Below, piece after piece: positions 44,092 to 54,201 of a stretch of DNA of 64,000 nt. A program made the translations under genes and the position numbers. The notes below the pieces were generated by a model. The model was not told the origin of the DNA, searched no databases, and worked only from the letters and a program-made list of their open reading frames with translations. This DNA is from Clostridium aestuarii (GTDB taxonomy: Bacteria > Bacillota > Clostridia > Clostridiales > Clostridiaceae): the NCBI RefSeq assembly GCF_026735135.1, contig NZ_JAPQER010000004.1, positions 186,001 through 250,000 on the forward strand. The letters are read 5' to 3'. The number at the start of each line of letters is the position of its first letter. The stretch's first letter is position 1.

Positions 44092-45195
44092 ATGAAGAAA
44101 AAGTGTTTGAATTTTAAAGTGGTTTTTATAGTTATTATATTATCTGCTGTTTATTTAAAACTACAACAGCCCATAAAGGTAGTGCTTTTAAATGATTTTA
44201 CTATAGAAACAAGAGTACACGCAACTGTTACCACTATTCCAGCAAAAATAGCAGAGGAAGAAATAAATAAATCAGATGGAATATTAGAAAGAAAAATTAA
44301 GCTGATAGTAGAAGATACTAATTTTAAGAATTTAGACGAAACTTTTAAAAAATTAGACTTAAAAAATGATGATGTTATAATAAGTGCCGCTAACTCTGAG
44401 AATTTGACCAAATTAGAACCTTATTTAGAAAAATACAATATACCTTGTATAGCTGTTAATGCAACAGCTGTTAGTCTAAGCAATAAAAAGGACAATATAT
44501 ACAGACTTATGCCTGATGATAGAATAGAAATTGATACTTTATTCAATTACTTAAATAAAAATAATATTGGCAATAAGGTTGCCGTTATATATGATGATAT
44601 TAATTTGAATTACCAAAAATCTGTTGAAGATCAAATAAAAAAAATAGGTGGACAAATATCATCAAAACAAATTGTATATGGGAAAAGTTTAAATTTTAAG
44701 ATTTATAATAAACAACTAATAAACAAATGTGATTTAATCCTTATTTTAGCTTCAGGAAGAGATACGGCCTTAATTATTCAAAATTTGAGGAAACAAGATA
44801 TTGATAAGAAATGTTTTGGGTTATCTTGTAATGTGGATAGTAATCTGTTGAGTTATGGTGGACAGGCTATTGAAGGCTTTACTTTTATAAGTCCTAAAGA
44901 TATTAGTACATCAAGTAATATTTATAAAAATCTTAATTATAATCTTGAAAAATATGGTAAGGATACAAGCATTATTACCATTGGAGCATATGAAGCTTAT
45001 ATGCTTATAAAAAAAGTTTATTGTAATGTACATAATGATACTTTTAAAAAAGAAGTGGATAAACAAAAAAGATTTATAATTCATAATCAGATTATAGAAT
45101 TTAATGATTTTGGCGATTGCGTTGATAAGGAGTTTGTATTTAAAGTTAAAGGCGGTAGCTTTAGTAAAGTAGAGGATGGAATAGATGGAAAATAA
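44092..45195 (+). CDS. Periplasmic-binding-protein-like sensor protein
   Basis: A 367-aa membrane-anchored extracellular protein: an N-terminal hydrophobic segment (about residues 8-24) and then a type I (LivJ/Peripla_BP_6-like) ligand-binding fold. Segments such as VVLLNDFTIETRVHATVTTIPAKIAEEEINKS, VAVIYDDINLNYQKSVEDQIKK and AIEGFTFISPKD follow branched-chain amino-acid binding proteins. There is no lipobox. It overlaps the HD-GYP gene by 11 nt and no ABC permease is nearby, so it likely presents a ligand to that sensor. Confidence 0.75.
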   Translation: MKKKCLNFKVVFIVIILSAVYLKLQQPIKVVLLNDFTIETRVHATVTTIPAKIAEEEINKSDGILERKIKLIVEDTNFKNLDETFKKLDLKNDDVIISAANSENLTKLEPYLEKYNIPCIAVNATAVSLSNKKDNIYRLMPDDRIEIDTLFNYLNKNNIGNKVAVIYDDINLNYQKSVEDQIKKIGGQISSKQIVYGKSLNFKIYNKQLINKCDLILILASGRDTALIIQNLRKQDIDKKCFGLSCNVDSNLLSYGGQAIEGFTFISPKDISTSSNIYKNLNYNLEKYGKDTSIITIGAYEAYMLIKKVYCNVHNDTFKKEVDKQKRFIIHNQIIEFNDFGDCVDKEFVFKVKGGSFSKVEDGIDGK

Positions 45196-46969
45196 ACAGT
45201 TGAAAGATGTTAAAAGCACTGTTTTTAGGACTATAATTAAAAATGGATTAATGCTTGGTATTATGATTTTTACGATACTAATAATATTTGTATTTAGTGT
45301 AAGTTACCTTTTTATAGAGGATAGTGAAAAAAATATATCAAATGTTATGATAAATGATGTACATCAAAAAATTGAAAGGATTATTAGTGTTTCAAATTTT
45401 ATTTTGGATATTGAGAGCAAGAAATATAGTTATGAGGAAAAAAATAGTTTAATTCAAAATACAATTACTATGGAAAATGATATATTAGGAGTGTTGATAC
45501 TTGATAAGAAAGGTATAGTAACAAATGCTTTTTCTAGGGAGTTGAAAAACAGTTATTCTGAATTTAAAGATATAAATTTTAAAAGTTCAGATTTTATAGG
45601 TATAGATTTTAGTGGCAAAGAATATTATAAGCAAGTAATAAAAACTAAAAAAATATATATTACAAAGCCGTATGTACAATATTTAACGGGGAAACTATCT
45701 TTAAATATTGTAAGTCCTATAATTAAAAATAATAATATTGAAGGAATGAATGTTATTCTAGTAAATCCTGAAATAATTCAAAATAAAAAATTAAAAGATA
45801 TAGAATATTATATTACTAAAGGTAATGGAAATATTATCTTTAAGAGCTTGAATGATGATAAGTATATAGAGAGTAGTATAGATATGCATACAATAGAACG
45901 ATTGAAGAAAAAAGATGTAAGTATTATATTATATAAAAATCATATAAAAAATAAATATATGGTTAGTACAATTATGAAAATTGATATAGCGGATATTTAT
46001 ATCATAGTTGAGTATGATATATTTGGTAATAAAGATTTTTGGGTAGCTTTACTAGGAACATTAATATTTTATGCATTACTTATTATTATTATTACGTTTA
46101 TACATTCTGCAAAAGCTTCTAATAATATTTCAAATGAAATAAGTATTTTCTCTAATGTAGTAGGAAGAATAGCCTCAGGAGACTATTATATTAATTGTTT
46201 AGAAAAATATAATTATAAAGAAACAAATGATATTATAGAAAGTTTGTCTAATATGGCGAATAAGATAAATGAAAGAGAACAAGAACTTCAAGCTTATAAT
46301 GAAGAACTAAGGGCTGCAAATGATGAAATAAATTCAATGCTTAGTACTATAAGCAAAAATGAAAAAATGAAAAAAGATCAATATAAACAGATTATGTGGA
46401 CGTTACTTAATCTTATTGAAATAAAGGATAAATATACAGCAGGACATTCTAAAAATGTTACATATTATACTAAAAAAATAGCTGAAAGAATGAATTTAGA
46501 ACATAATTATCAAATAGATGTGGATAAAGTAGATGATGGAGCAATGCTTCATGATATTGGTAAAATAAGTATAAATGAGAATTTATTAAATAAGCCAGGT
46601 AAACTTACAGATGAAGAATTTGAAATAATAAAGACACATACAGAAAAAGGATATTATGCATTAAAAGATATAGAAAATTTAAAGGAAGAAAGAGAAATGG
46701 TTAAGCATCATCATGAAAGATATGATGGATGTGGTTATCCAGATGGATTAAAAGGAAAGGAAATACCACTTGGAGCAAGAATAATAGCGGTTGCAGATTC
46801 TTTTGATGCTATGGTATCTGATAGACCTTATAGAAAGGGAATGTCGCTAAATAAGGCATTAGAACAGCTGGAAAATAATAAAGGGACTCAGTTTGATGCT
46901 GATGTAGTAGATGTGTTTTTATCAATAATTAAAGAAAATAATGAAATTTATGATTCAACCAAAAAGTAA
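45185..46969 (+). CDS. Membrane sensor with HD-GYP cyclic-di-GMP phosphodiesterase domain
   Basis: A 594-aa protein. The two transmembrane helices (about 22-42 and 283-305) flank an extracellular sensor resembling a dCache domain. A HAMP-like linker with coiled coil follows (about 310-395), then the HD-GYP domain: GHSKNVTYYTKKI, MLHDIGKISI, KTHTEKGYYAL, KHHHERYDGCGYPDGLKG and DSFDAMVSDRPYRKG. The metal ligands and GYP signature are intact, so it should degrade cyclic di-GMP. It is translationally coupled to the preceding binding protein. Confidence 0.9.
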   Translation: MENKQLKDVKSTVFRTIIKNGLMLGIMIFTILIIFVFSVSYLFIEDSEKNISNVMINDVHQKIERIISVSNFILDIESKKYSYEEKNSLIQNTITMENDILGVLILDKKGIVTNAFSRELKNSYSEFKDINFKSSDFIGIDFSGKEYYKQVIKTKKIYITKPYVQYLTGKLSLNIVSPIIKNNNIEGMNVILVNPEIIQNKKLKDIEYYITKGNGNIIFKSLNDDKYIESSIDMHTIERLKKKDVSIILYKNHIKNKYMVSTIMKIDIADIYIIVEYDIFGNKDFWVALLGTLIFYALLIIIITFIHSAKASNNISNEISIFSNVVGRIASGDYYINCLEKYNYKETNDIIESLSNMANKINEREQELQAYNEELRAANDEINSMLSTISKNEKMKKDQYKQIMWTLLNLIEIKDKYTAGHSKNVTYYTKKIAERMNLEHNYQIDVDKVDDGAMLHDIGKISINENLLNKPGKLTDEEFEIIKTHTEKGYYALKDIENLKEEREMVKHHHERYDGCGYPDGLKGKEIPLGARIIAVADSFDAMVSDRPYRKGMSLNKALEQLENNKGTQFDADVVDVFLSIIKENNEIYDSTKK

Positions 46970-46973
46970 AAAG

Positions 46974-47006
46974 CTCAAAACTTTGAAAAAAGTTTTGAGT
47001 TTTTTA
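46974..47006 (+). terminator. Terminator of the HD-GYP gene
   Basis: Eleven-bp stem CTCAAAACTTT/AAAGTTTTGAG, short A-rich loop and a T tract. Confidence 0.85.
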
Positions 47007-47061
47007 TATTTATATAAGTTTAATCATAAATATTAATAATGGATTAATTTTAGGAGGTTAT

Positions 47062-50000
47062 ATTACGGAAAATAGGGATGGACTATTAAATTTACTTTTC
47101 AATGTGCCTAGTAATATTAAATCAAAAATATCACAATTTTCTCAAAATGAAGATGTTTTCAAGGGTAAAATAGAATTAATTATTTTATTTGGTGATAGAG
47201 ATATTATTGTTAAAAAGAAAGTAGAGGATATTGGAGGGGTTTTTGAAAACTTAGGGTTTGGATATGGAATAGTTACTGTTGATGCAGACAATATATCTAA
47301 GATTGCAGCTATTGATGAAATACAATATATAGAACTTCCAAAGACGTTGTATACTTCGGATTTAAGTAGCAATAAGGAAATTTGTGCAGCTGAAGTATGG
47401 AATTTATATGGGATTACAGGCAAAGGGGTATTGGTGGGATTTATTGACTCAGGTATAGATTATCTTCATCCTGCTTTTAAAGATGAAGAAGGAAATACAA
47501 GAATAGAATATATATACGATCTTTCTTTAGGAGGACAGGTATGGGATAAAAACGATATAAACAGGGCGTTGAAATCCAACAATCCTTATAGCATAGTACC
47601 TCAAAGAGATTTTTTAGGACATGGAACCCATGTTGCTGGAATTGCTTGCGCTGGAGGAAATATAAACAAAAAGTACTATGGAACTGCTTATAAATCTAGT
47701 ATTGCCATGGTTAAGATGACAGGAACAGGAAAAGTTAATTATGCTAAAAGTACACAGCTTATGAGGGGAATACGCTTTTTAATAAATAAAAGTAAAGAAT
47801 TAAATCAATTTTTAGTTATAAGCTTAAGCTTCAGTACAAACAATGGTGCTCATAATGGGAGCAGTTTACTTGAACAATATATACAAACTATATGTAGTTT
47901 AGAAAGAATAAGCTTTGTAATTGCAGCGGGAAATGAAGGTGCAGTTGCTCATCATGCAAGCGATTTTCTAAAACAAAAACAAAAAATTACAATGAATATG
48001 GCAAGTGATGAAGATAGTTTGGTGTTGCAGATATATAAAGATTTTTTAACTGATATAAGTATAGAAATAAAAAGTCCTGAAGGATTTACAAGTGGAGTGA
48101 TACCTTTAAAAATAGGTAAATACTATGAAGGAAAAATAGGATTAAATAGATATTTTATTTATAATAGTGGACCTAAGCCATTTGATATTAATGGAGAAAT
48201 TATAGTGAGTTTAAATGTAGATACAGGTTTTTTAACTGCTGGAACATGGACCATAGTGCTGTATTCAACAGGGGAGACGCAGGGAAGATATGATATGTGG
48301 ATGCCTATATCAGAGGGATTAAATAAGGAGACAAAATTTTTAAATCCAGATCCTTTTAATACATTAGGAATTCCAGCTACAGTTAAAAATGCCATATCTG
48401 TTGGAAGTTATAATTACCAAACAAACTCAGTATCAAGCTTTTCTGGTAGAGGAAAAAGAAATGGAGATAAACCTGATGTAATGGCTCCAGGAGAAAATAT
48501 AGAATCAAGTATACCTGGAGGTAGATATGACAGACTATCTGGAACTTCAATGGCTGCTCCACAGGGAGCAGGAGCAGCTGCTTTATTGATGGAATGGGGA
48601 ATGGTTTTAAGTAATGATCCATACATGTATGGAGATAGATTAAAATATTTTATGCTAAAGGGTGCAAAAAGAGAAAGAGAAGATGTTTTGTATCCAGGTC
48701 CAATATGGGGATATGGGAAGTTATGTGTGAGAGGGGGAATTGAGTTGGCTACTAGAAATAGACATATTCAGGGTATGAAAAAATATATGAGACAAGAGTG
48801 CAGTAAGTATTTTCAAAATGAAGGATATGGAAGCTATATAATAGAGTATGAAGGAGATATACTTTCAACTGTAACTGGTATGGCGGGGTGTATTTTAATA
48901 TTAGATGAAAGATATGCTGTTGTTACCATTGAAAATGATAAAGCAATTGAATTTTTTCAGAGAACAAAAGAAATAGTTTATGTAGAAGAACCAACAATAT
49001 ATACATTAAATCAGGTATCACCTATAGATGCGGCTAATATATCAAAATTTCAAGATAATCCTATTCTTACTTTAAGAGGACAGGGAGTATTGGTTGGAAT
49101 AGTTGATACAGGAATAGATTATTTGAATAAAGAGTTTATGTATGAAGATGATACTACTAGAATAGTGAATATATGGGATCAAACTATTAAAGAAGAAACG
49201 GGCCCTGAAGGCTTTGGTTTTGGAAAGGAATACTCAAGACAGGAGATAAATAAAGCTATTAAGGCTAATAAAAAAGGAGAAAATCCTTATTTAATAGTAA
49301 ACAGTAAAGATGAAAATGGGCATGGAACTAGTATGACGGGAATAATAGGTGCTAGAGGAATAAACCCTGACATTATAGGAGCTGCTCCAGATTGTGAATT
49401 TGCCGTTGTAAAATTAAAAGAAGCTAAGAAAAATGCTTTATTAAGTGAAGGAATGAATGAAGCAAAGGTGCCGACATATTGTAGTTCTGAAATTACTTTA
49501 GCAGTTAAGTATTTATATAATATAGCAAGAAGCTTAAGAAAGCCTATGGTTATTTATATACCACTTGGAACTAATAAAGGAGCTCATGATGGAAGTTCTA
49601 TATTAGAAAGATATATAGATGAAATATCAAGAACTAGAGGAGTTGTAGTAGTTACATGCTGTGGTAATGAAGGAGATGCAGATATCCATGCGTCAGGGGA
49701 ATTTCAGAGAATAGGAGAAGAAAAAATAATAGAAATGCAAGTTGATCCGATGCAAAGAAATTTAAATTTTGAAATATGGTGCAGCAAACCTGATAAAGTT
49801 TCAATTGGAATAATATCACCATCTGGAGAAGTTATAGATAAGATTCCAGCGAAACTTGGAGAAGAAGAAATAATAAAGCTTGTTTTTGAAGGTAGTATTA
49901 TAATTATTAGATATTTTTTACCAGAAGAAATTACAGGAGATGAACTAATAAAAATATCAATAACTAATATTAGAGGAGGAATTTGGAAATTTAAATTGAT

Positions 50001-50496
50001 AGGTGATTTTATAGTGGATGGAAGATATGATGCATGGATTCCGCAAAGACAACTGTTAAAGGAGGGTACTAAATTTTTAGCTCCTTCTCAGAATATAACA
50101 TTAACTATACCTTCTACAAGTAAAGGGGCTATATCCTGTGCATATTATAATCAAAGTACAGATGCAGTTGTTAGTAGATCAGGAAGAGGATTTACCAGAG
50201 ATAAAAGAATAAAGCCTGATATTGCAGCAGGTGGGGTGAATGTTTTAACAACTGCAGTAGGTGGAGGCACTACCATAGTATCTGGAAGTAGCGCGTCTGC
50301 AGCAGTAACGGCAGGAGCGGTTGCTTTGATATTACAATGGGGAATAGTAGATGGAAATGATCCTACACTTTATTCTACAAAGGTAAAAACTTACCTTATA
50401 AGAGGAGCTAGACAGCGAAAAGGAGATATGTATCCTAATAGAAATTGGGGATATGGACTTCTGGATTTAGAAGGGGTATTTAAAGAAATAAGATAA
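47062..50496 (+). CDS. Tandem-domain subtilisin-like protease (Csp-like S8 family)
   Basis: About 1144 aa with two complete S8 units, each with its own prodomain-like segment. Unit 1: Asp129 (FIDSGID), His187 (GHGTHVAG), Ser496 (SGTSMAAP). Unit 2: Asp682 (IVDTGID), His754 (GHGTSMTG), Ser1077 (SGSSASAA). Size and arrangement resemble the fused CspBA germination protease of C. difficile, though both triads look intact here. No signal peptide. AGGAGG (47052-47057) precedes in-frame ATT 47062 and ACG 47065, and the frame reads ENRDGLLNLLFNVPSN; the first conventional start, GTG 47104, has no ribosome binding site. Confidence 0.85.
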   Translation: MTENRDGLLNLLFNVPSNIKSKISQFSQNEDVFKGKIELIILFGDRDIIVKKKVEDIGGVFENLGFGYGIVTVDADNISKIAAIDEIQYIELPKTLYTSDLSSNKEICAAEVWNLYGITGKGVLVGFIDSGIDYLHPAFKDEEGNTRIEYIYDLSLGGQVWDKNDINRALKSNNPYSIVPQRDFLGHGTHVAGIACAGGNINKKYYGTAYKSSIAMVKMTGTGKVNYAKSTQLMRGIRFLINKSKELNQFLVISLSFSTNNGAHNGSSLLEQYIQTICSLERISFVIAAGNEGAVAHHASDFLKQKQKITMNMASDEDSLVLQIYKDFLTDISIEIKSPEGFTSGVIPLKIGKYYEGKIGLNRYFIYNSGPKPFDINGEIIVSLNVDTGFLTAGTWTIVLYSTGETQGRYDMWMPISEGLNKETKFLNPDPFNTLGIPATVKNAISVGSYNYQTNSVSSFSGRGKRNGDKPDVMAPGENIESSIPGGRYDRLSGTSMAAPQGAGAAALLMEWGMVLSNDPYMYGDRLKYFMLKGAKREREDVLYPGPIWGYGKLCVRGGIELATRNRHIQGMKKYMRQECSKYFQNEGYGSYIIEYEGDILSTVTGMAGCILILDERYAVVTIENDKAIEFFQRTKEIVYVEEPTIYTLNQVSPIDAANISKFQDNPILTLRGQGVLVGIVDTGIDYLNKEFMYEDDTTRIVNIWDQTIKEETGPEGFGFGKEYSRQEINKAIKANKKGENPYLIVNSKDENGHGTSMTGIIGARGINPDIIGAAPDCEFAVVKLKEAKKNALLSEGMNEAKVPTYCSSEITLAVKYLYNIARSLRKPMVIYIPLGTNKGAHDGSSILERYIDEISRTRGVVVVTCCGNEGDADIHASGEFQRIGEEKIIEMQVDPMQRNLNFEIWCSKPDKVSIGIISPSGEVIDKIPAKLGEEEIIKLVFEGSIIIIRYFLPEEITGDELIKISITNIRGGIWKFKLIGDFIVDGRYDAWIPQRQLLKEGTKFLAPSQNITLTIPSTSKGAISCAYYNQSTDAVVSRSGRGFTRDKRIKPDIAAGGVNVLTTAVGGGTTIVSGSSASAAVTAGAVALILQWGIVDGNDPTLYSTKVKTYLIRGARQRKGDMYPNRNWGYGLLDLEGVFKEIR

Positions 50497-50549
50497 ATAG
50501 AGATAAACATATACTAATTAAAGACAAGTGGTATATGTTTATCTCTATT
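50496..50549 (+). terminator. Long hairpin after the subtilisin gene
   Basis: Perfect 19-bp stem (50496-50514 with 50531-50549). There is no T run after it, so termination would depend on stem strength. Confidence 0.65.
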
Positions 50550-50584
50550 ATGTCCATAATAATTTATGATAATATTATATTAAT

Positions 50585-50607
50585 AGAATATTGCGCCTCA
50601 ATATTCT
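50585..50607. repeat. AATATTGC-type hairpin
   Basis: AGAATATTG, loop CGCCT, CAATATTCT. It lies upstream of a response regulator gene, not at a gene end, and is a shorter family member. Confidence 0.6.
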
Positions 50608-50648
50608 TATACAGTGAAGCTTATAATTTAAAAGGGGAGAAAAGCAAT

Positions 50649-51338
50649 ATGAAAGGGAAAATATTAATCATAGAGGACGAAAGACAATTATCAGAAGTTA
50701 TGGCTCTTTACTTGACAAAAGAAGGATATGAACTCGATTTTGCTTATGATGGAGAAGAAGGAGAAGACAAAATAGAAAGTGATTTTTATGATTTGGTTAT
50801 ATTGGATGTTATGATGCCTAAAAAGGATGGCTGGTCTCTTTTGAGAAGTATAAAAGCTAACCATGCAGATATATCTGTTATCTTAACTACTGCAAGAGGA
50901 GAAGAAGATGATAGAATATTTGGACTGGAATTAGGAGCAGATGATTATATGGTTAAGCCTTTGAGTATGAGAGAACTTGTTCTTAGAGTTAATTTAAGGC
51001 TTAATAGTAAGGTGACAAAAAATGAAAATAAAGTAATTATGGATAATCTTATTATAGAAGAAGAAAATAGAACTATTACAGAAGATAATAAGGTAATAAA
51101 TTTAACCCCTAAAGAATTTGATCTTTTTATTTTTTTATTGAAGAATGCAAATCAGGTATTTAAAAGAGATCAGCTTTTGGATAAGGTTTGGGGTTATGAT
51201 TTTATAGGAGATACTAGAACGGTAGATACGCATGTTAAAAAATTAAGAGAAAAAATTAAGTTTTCCAGTAAAAACTTAAAAACTGTTTGGGGTGTTGGTT
51301 ATAAACTAGAATTAAAGAGTAAAAAAACAGGGAGATAA
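50649..51338 (+). CDS. OmpR-family response regulator
   Basis: A 229-aa regulator. The receiver has ILIIEDERQ and the phospho-Asp in LVILDVMMPKKDG, and the conserved Lys is in MVKPLS. The winged helix includes LTPKEFDLFIFLL and RTVDTHVKKLREKI. ATG 50649 has AAAGGGGAGAA upstream; a longer frame from 50535 runs through the preceding hairpins. It is coupled to the histidine kinase 6 nt downstream. The target is not known; the flanking subtilisin and SleC-like genes hint at envelope or spore functions. Confidence 0.92.
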   Translation: MKGKILIIEDERQLSEVMALYLTKEGYELDFAYDGEEGEDKIESDFYDLVILDVMMPKKDGWSLLRSIKANHADISVILTTARGEEDDRIFGLELGADDYMVKPLSMRELVLRVNLRLNSKVTKNENKVIMDNLIIEEENRTITEDNKVINLTPKEFDLFIFLLKNANQVFKRDQLLDKVWGYDFIGDTRTVDTHVKKLREKIKFSSKNLKTVWGVGYKLELKSKKTGR

Positions 51339-51344
51339 AAGAGT

Positions 51345-52655
51345 ATGTTAATAAAAAAGAAAAGCAAAATAACAGCAAAACTTATAAAATATTTTTTAGT
51401 TATAATGATGAGTGTAGTTTCTGTAAGTTTTATTGTAAATAATATTTTTTTATCTAGATTTTATATGAATCAGCAGTATAGAAATTTGAAAGTAGCTTCT
51501 GAACAAATATATGATTCAATTAAAAATGATTCTTTTTATGAAAATATGGAAATAAACGCTGTATTAGTTACAAATAACTCAGTAGTTCCTTTAACTAAGG
51601 GAAAAAGAGGAATGTTGAGTAATATTGGAAAACATTACTTAAGTGATTTAAAAGAAAAAGGTATAATTAGCAATCCTAGAGGAGATAAGTATATATATTA
51701 TAGACTAAAAACAGATATGGGAAATATTGTGGTTTTTAAGGATAACAAAGATTCATCTGAATATTTAAAAGCAATATATTTAACATTAATTTTTGTATTT
51801 TTATTATCTGTAATAGTATCTGTACCTTTAATTTCTTATTTTGGTAGTAAGATTACAAAACCTATATTAAAACTGCAATCAGCTTCTAAAAAAATAGCTG
51901 ATGGTAATTTCAAAGTGGACTTAAACGTAAATACCAAAGATGAAATAGAGGAACTTTCTTTAAGCCTTAATGATATGTCACAGAAATTAGAAAAAAAATC
52001 TACTCTTCAAAGAGAATTCATAGCTAATGTTTCTCATGATTTTAAAACGCCTCTAAGTATAATAAGAAACTTGGCTGAAGTAATAAGGGATGGATTAGTT
52101 GATGAACAAAAATCAGTAGAATACTCTGATGACATAATTAAACAGACTGATAAATTAAATTTAATAGTAATAGATATTTTAAAGCTTTCTAAACTTCAAG
52201 ATGGAAAACTAAAACCTGATTTATTAACTTTTAATTTAAAAGATTTTTTAGAGAAATGTAAGAATAATTTTACATCTTTAGCAGAGAAGAAAAATGTTAA
52301 ATTAGTTTTAAATTCAATAAATTTAGATGTAACTGCTGATTCTAACATGCTCTTTAGAGTTTTACATAATCTTATAGACAATGCTATAAAATTTAGTAAT
52401 GAAAACGGAAAAGTAGAAATAATATCTTTAAATGTATCTGACGGTGTAAAAATTTCTGTTAAAGATTACGGAATAGGTATAGAAAAGGATATGATTAATG
52501 ATATCTGGGATAGATACTATAAAAATTCAAAAAGTGGAGGTATGGGACTAGGATTACCTATATGTAAAGAAATATTGGAACTACATAATTTTAAATATGG
52601 TGTTGAGAGTTATGTTAATGAATTTACTGAATTTTATTTTATAATCTCTAAATAA
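51345..52655 (+). CDS. Sensor histidine kinase
   Basis: A 436-aa membrane kinase with two transmembrane helices (about 15-36 and 140-162) around a short extracellular sensor. HAMP is at about 165-215. The phospho-His is in ANVSHDFKTPLSIIRNL, and the ATPase domain has HNLIDNAIKFS, DYGIGIEKD and GGMGLGLPICKEI. It pairs with the response regulator just upstream. Confidence 0.92.
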   Translation: MLIKKKSKITAKLIKYFLVIMMSVVSVSFIVNNIFLSRFYMNQQYRNLKVASEQIYDSIKNDSFYENMEINAVLVTNNSVVPLTKGKRGMLSNIGKHYLSDLKEKGIISNPRGDKYIYYRLKTDMGNIVVFKDNKDSSEYLKAIYLTLIFVFLLSVIVSVPLISYFGSKITKPILKLQSASKKIADGNFKVDLNVNTKDEIEELSLSLNDMSQKLEKKSTLQREFIANVSHDFKTPLSIIRNLAEVIRDGLVDEQKSVEYSDDIIKQTDKLNLIVIDILKLSKLQDGKLKPDLLTFNLKDFLEKCKNNFTSLAEKKNVKLVLNSINLDVTADSNMLFRVLHNLIDNAIKFSNENGKVEIISLNVSDGVKISVKDYGIGIEKDMINDIWDRYYKNSKSGGMGLGLPICKEILELHNFKYGVESYVNEFTEFYFIISK

Positions 52656-52794
52656 ATGATGTTTTTTACAATATATAAAGCTAAGTTTAAAATAAATGTT
52701 ATATTTTTAATATAAAGGCTTTGTTTAATAATCACTTTTTATATTTTTATTTCATATTATTATTAGTGAAGCAATTTTATTAAGGAGAATGAAA

Positions 52795-54171
52795 ATGGCT
52801 AAAGGCAGAGTACAAATTAAAGCTTTTAGTGAGGATACGTACGTTCCAATTGAAGGTGCTGAGATAATAGTTAAACAAGAAAAGAAAGATAGCAGTAGAC
52901 AAGTAAGGCAGTTGGTTAGTACTGATTCTTCAGGTGCTACAGAAGAAATAGAATTAGAAGCACCGCCTATAGACAATTCAATGAAACCATCAGAACAACT
53001 TCCATATAGTTTTTGCGATATAGATGTAAAAGTTAAAGGATATAGAGATATAATTGTAAAAGGTTGTCAAATATATCCTGATTCTTTAGCTGTTCAGGAA
53101 TGTAGATTAGCTCCAATAATGCCTGAAAGGCAGGTTACTGAAAAAGAAATAATAGTTGTTGCACCGAATAGGCTTGTAGGAGATTATCCCGCAAAGATAC
53201 CAGAAGATCCAAATAAACCTTTGCCAGAGCCAACAGGGGGAGTAGTTTTGGCAGAACCGGTAGTGCCGGAATTTATTGTAGTTCATGCAGGAGGACCAAA
53301 TGACCCATCAGCACCTAATTATACTGTAAAATATAATGATTATATCAAAAATGTGGCTAGTTCAGAAATCTTTGCTACATGGCCAGAAACTACAATTAGA
53401 GCAAATGTATATTGTATTATTTCATTTACATTAAACAGGATATATACAGAATGGTATAGAGGAAAAGGTAAAAATTTCGATATAACTAATTCCACAGCAT
53501 TTGACCATGCTTTTTCTTATGGAAGAAATATTTATTCAAATATAAGTAGAATAGTAGATAATATATTCTCAACATATATGAAAAGACCAGGGAGAAAACA
53601 ACCATTACTTGCCCAATATTGTGATGGAGTACAAGTTCAGTGTCCAGGATGGCTTACGCAATGGGGAAGTAAATATTTAGGTGATAAGGGTGAAGTGCCA
53701 TATGGAATACTAACTAATTTTTATGGACCAAATTTAGAATTAACAACTGCTAAAAAAGTATCTGGAATTCCTATGTCATATCCAGGATACGTTTTAAAAC
53801 TAGGTTCTAGTGGACAGCCGGTCAGAACAGTACAAAGATATTTGAATAGAATTGCAGATAATTATCCAGCAATTTCTAAAGCTATTGTAGATGGAATATA
53901 TGGAGAACAAACTAAAAAATCAGTAACTCAATTCCAAAAAATATTTTATCTAGCTCCAACAGGTGCTGTGAATTATACTACATGGTATAAAATTTCTGAT
54001 GTATATGTAGGGGTAACTGGAATAGCAGAACTTAGAGGAGAAGAACTTAAACGCACAATAATAGAAAGGGGAAAAGAAAAAATAGAAAAAGTGAAAAAAA
54101 CAGGAACTTTTGTACCACCTCCACCATATCCTAATATGTGTGTGCCTATAATAAAATATCCTCGAGACTGA
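52795..54171 (+). CDS. SleC-family spore cortex-lytic enzyme-like protein
   Basis: A 458-aa protein with three parts. An N-terminal beta domain (about 1-110; GRVQIKAFSEDTYVPIEGAEI) is followed by a SpoIID-like lytic transglycosylase core (about 150-320). The core has VASSEIFATWPETTIRANVYCIISFTLNRIYTEW, FDITNSTAFDH and DGVQVQCPGWLTQWGS. A peptidoglycan-binding module follows (about 335-405; LKLGSSGQPVRTVQRYLN, DGIYGEQTKKSVTQFQ). SleC degrades spore cortex after activation by Csp proteases, and a Csp-like gene lies 2.3 kb upstream. ATG 52795 has AAGGAG seven nt before it. Confidence 0.85.
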   Translation: MAKGRVQIKAFSEDTYVPIEGAEIIVKQEKKDSSRQVRQLVSTDSSGATEEIELEAPPIDNSMKPSEQLPYSFCDIDVKVKGYRDIIVKGCQIYPDSLAVQECRLAPIMPERQVTEKEIIVVAPNRLVGDYPAKIPEDPNKPLPEPTGGVVLAEPVVPEFIVVHAGGPNDPSAPNYTVKYNDYIKNVASSEIFATWPETTIRANVYCIISFTLNRIYTEWYRGKGKNFDITNSTAFDHAFSYGRNIYSNISRIVDNIFSTYMKRPGRKQPLLAQYCDGVQVQCPGWLTQWGSKYLGDKGEVPYGILTNFYGPNLELTTAKKVSGIPMSYPGYVLKLGSSGQPVRTVQRYLNRIADNYPAISKAIVDGIYGEQTKKSVTQFQKIFYLAPTGAVNYTTWYKISDVYVGVTGIAELRGEELKRTIIERGKEKIEKVKKTGTFVPPPPYPNMCVPIIKYPRD

Positions 54172-54201
54172 TAAAGAGACGGTTAATGAAATGACTAAAC
54201 T

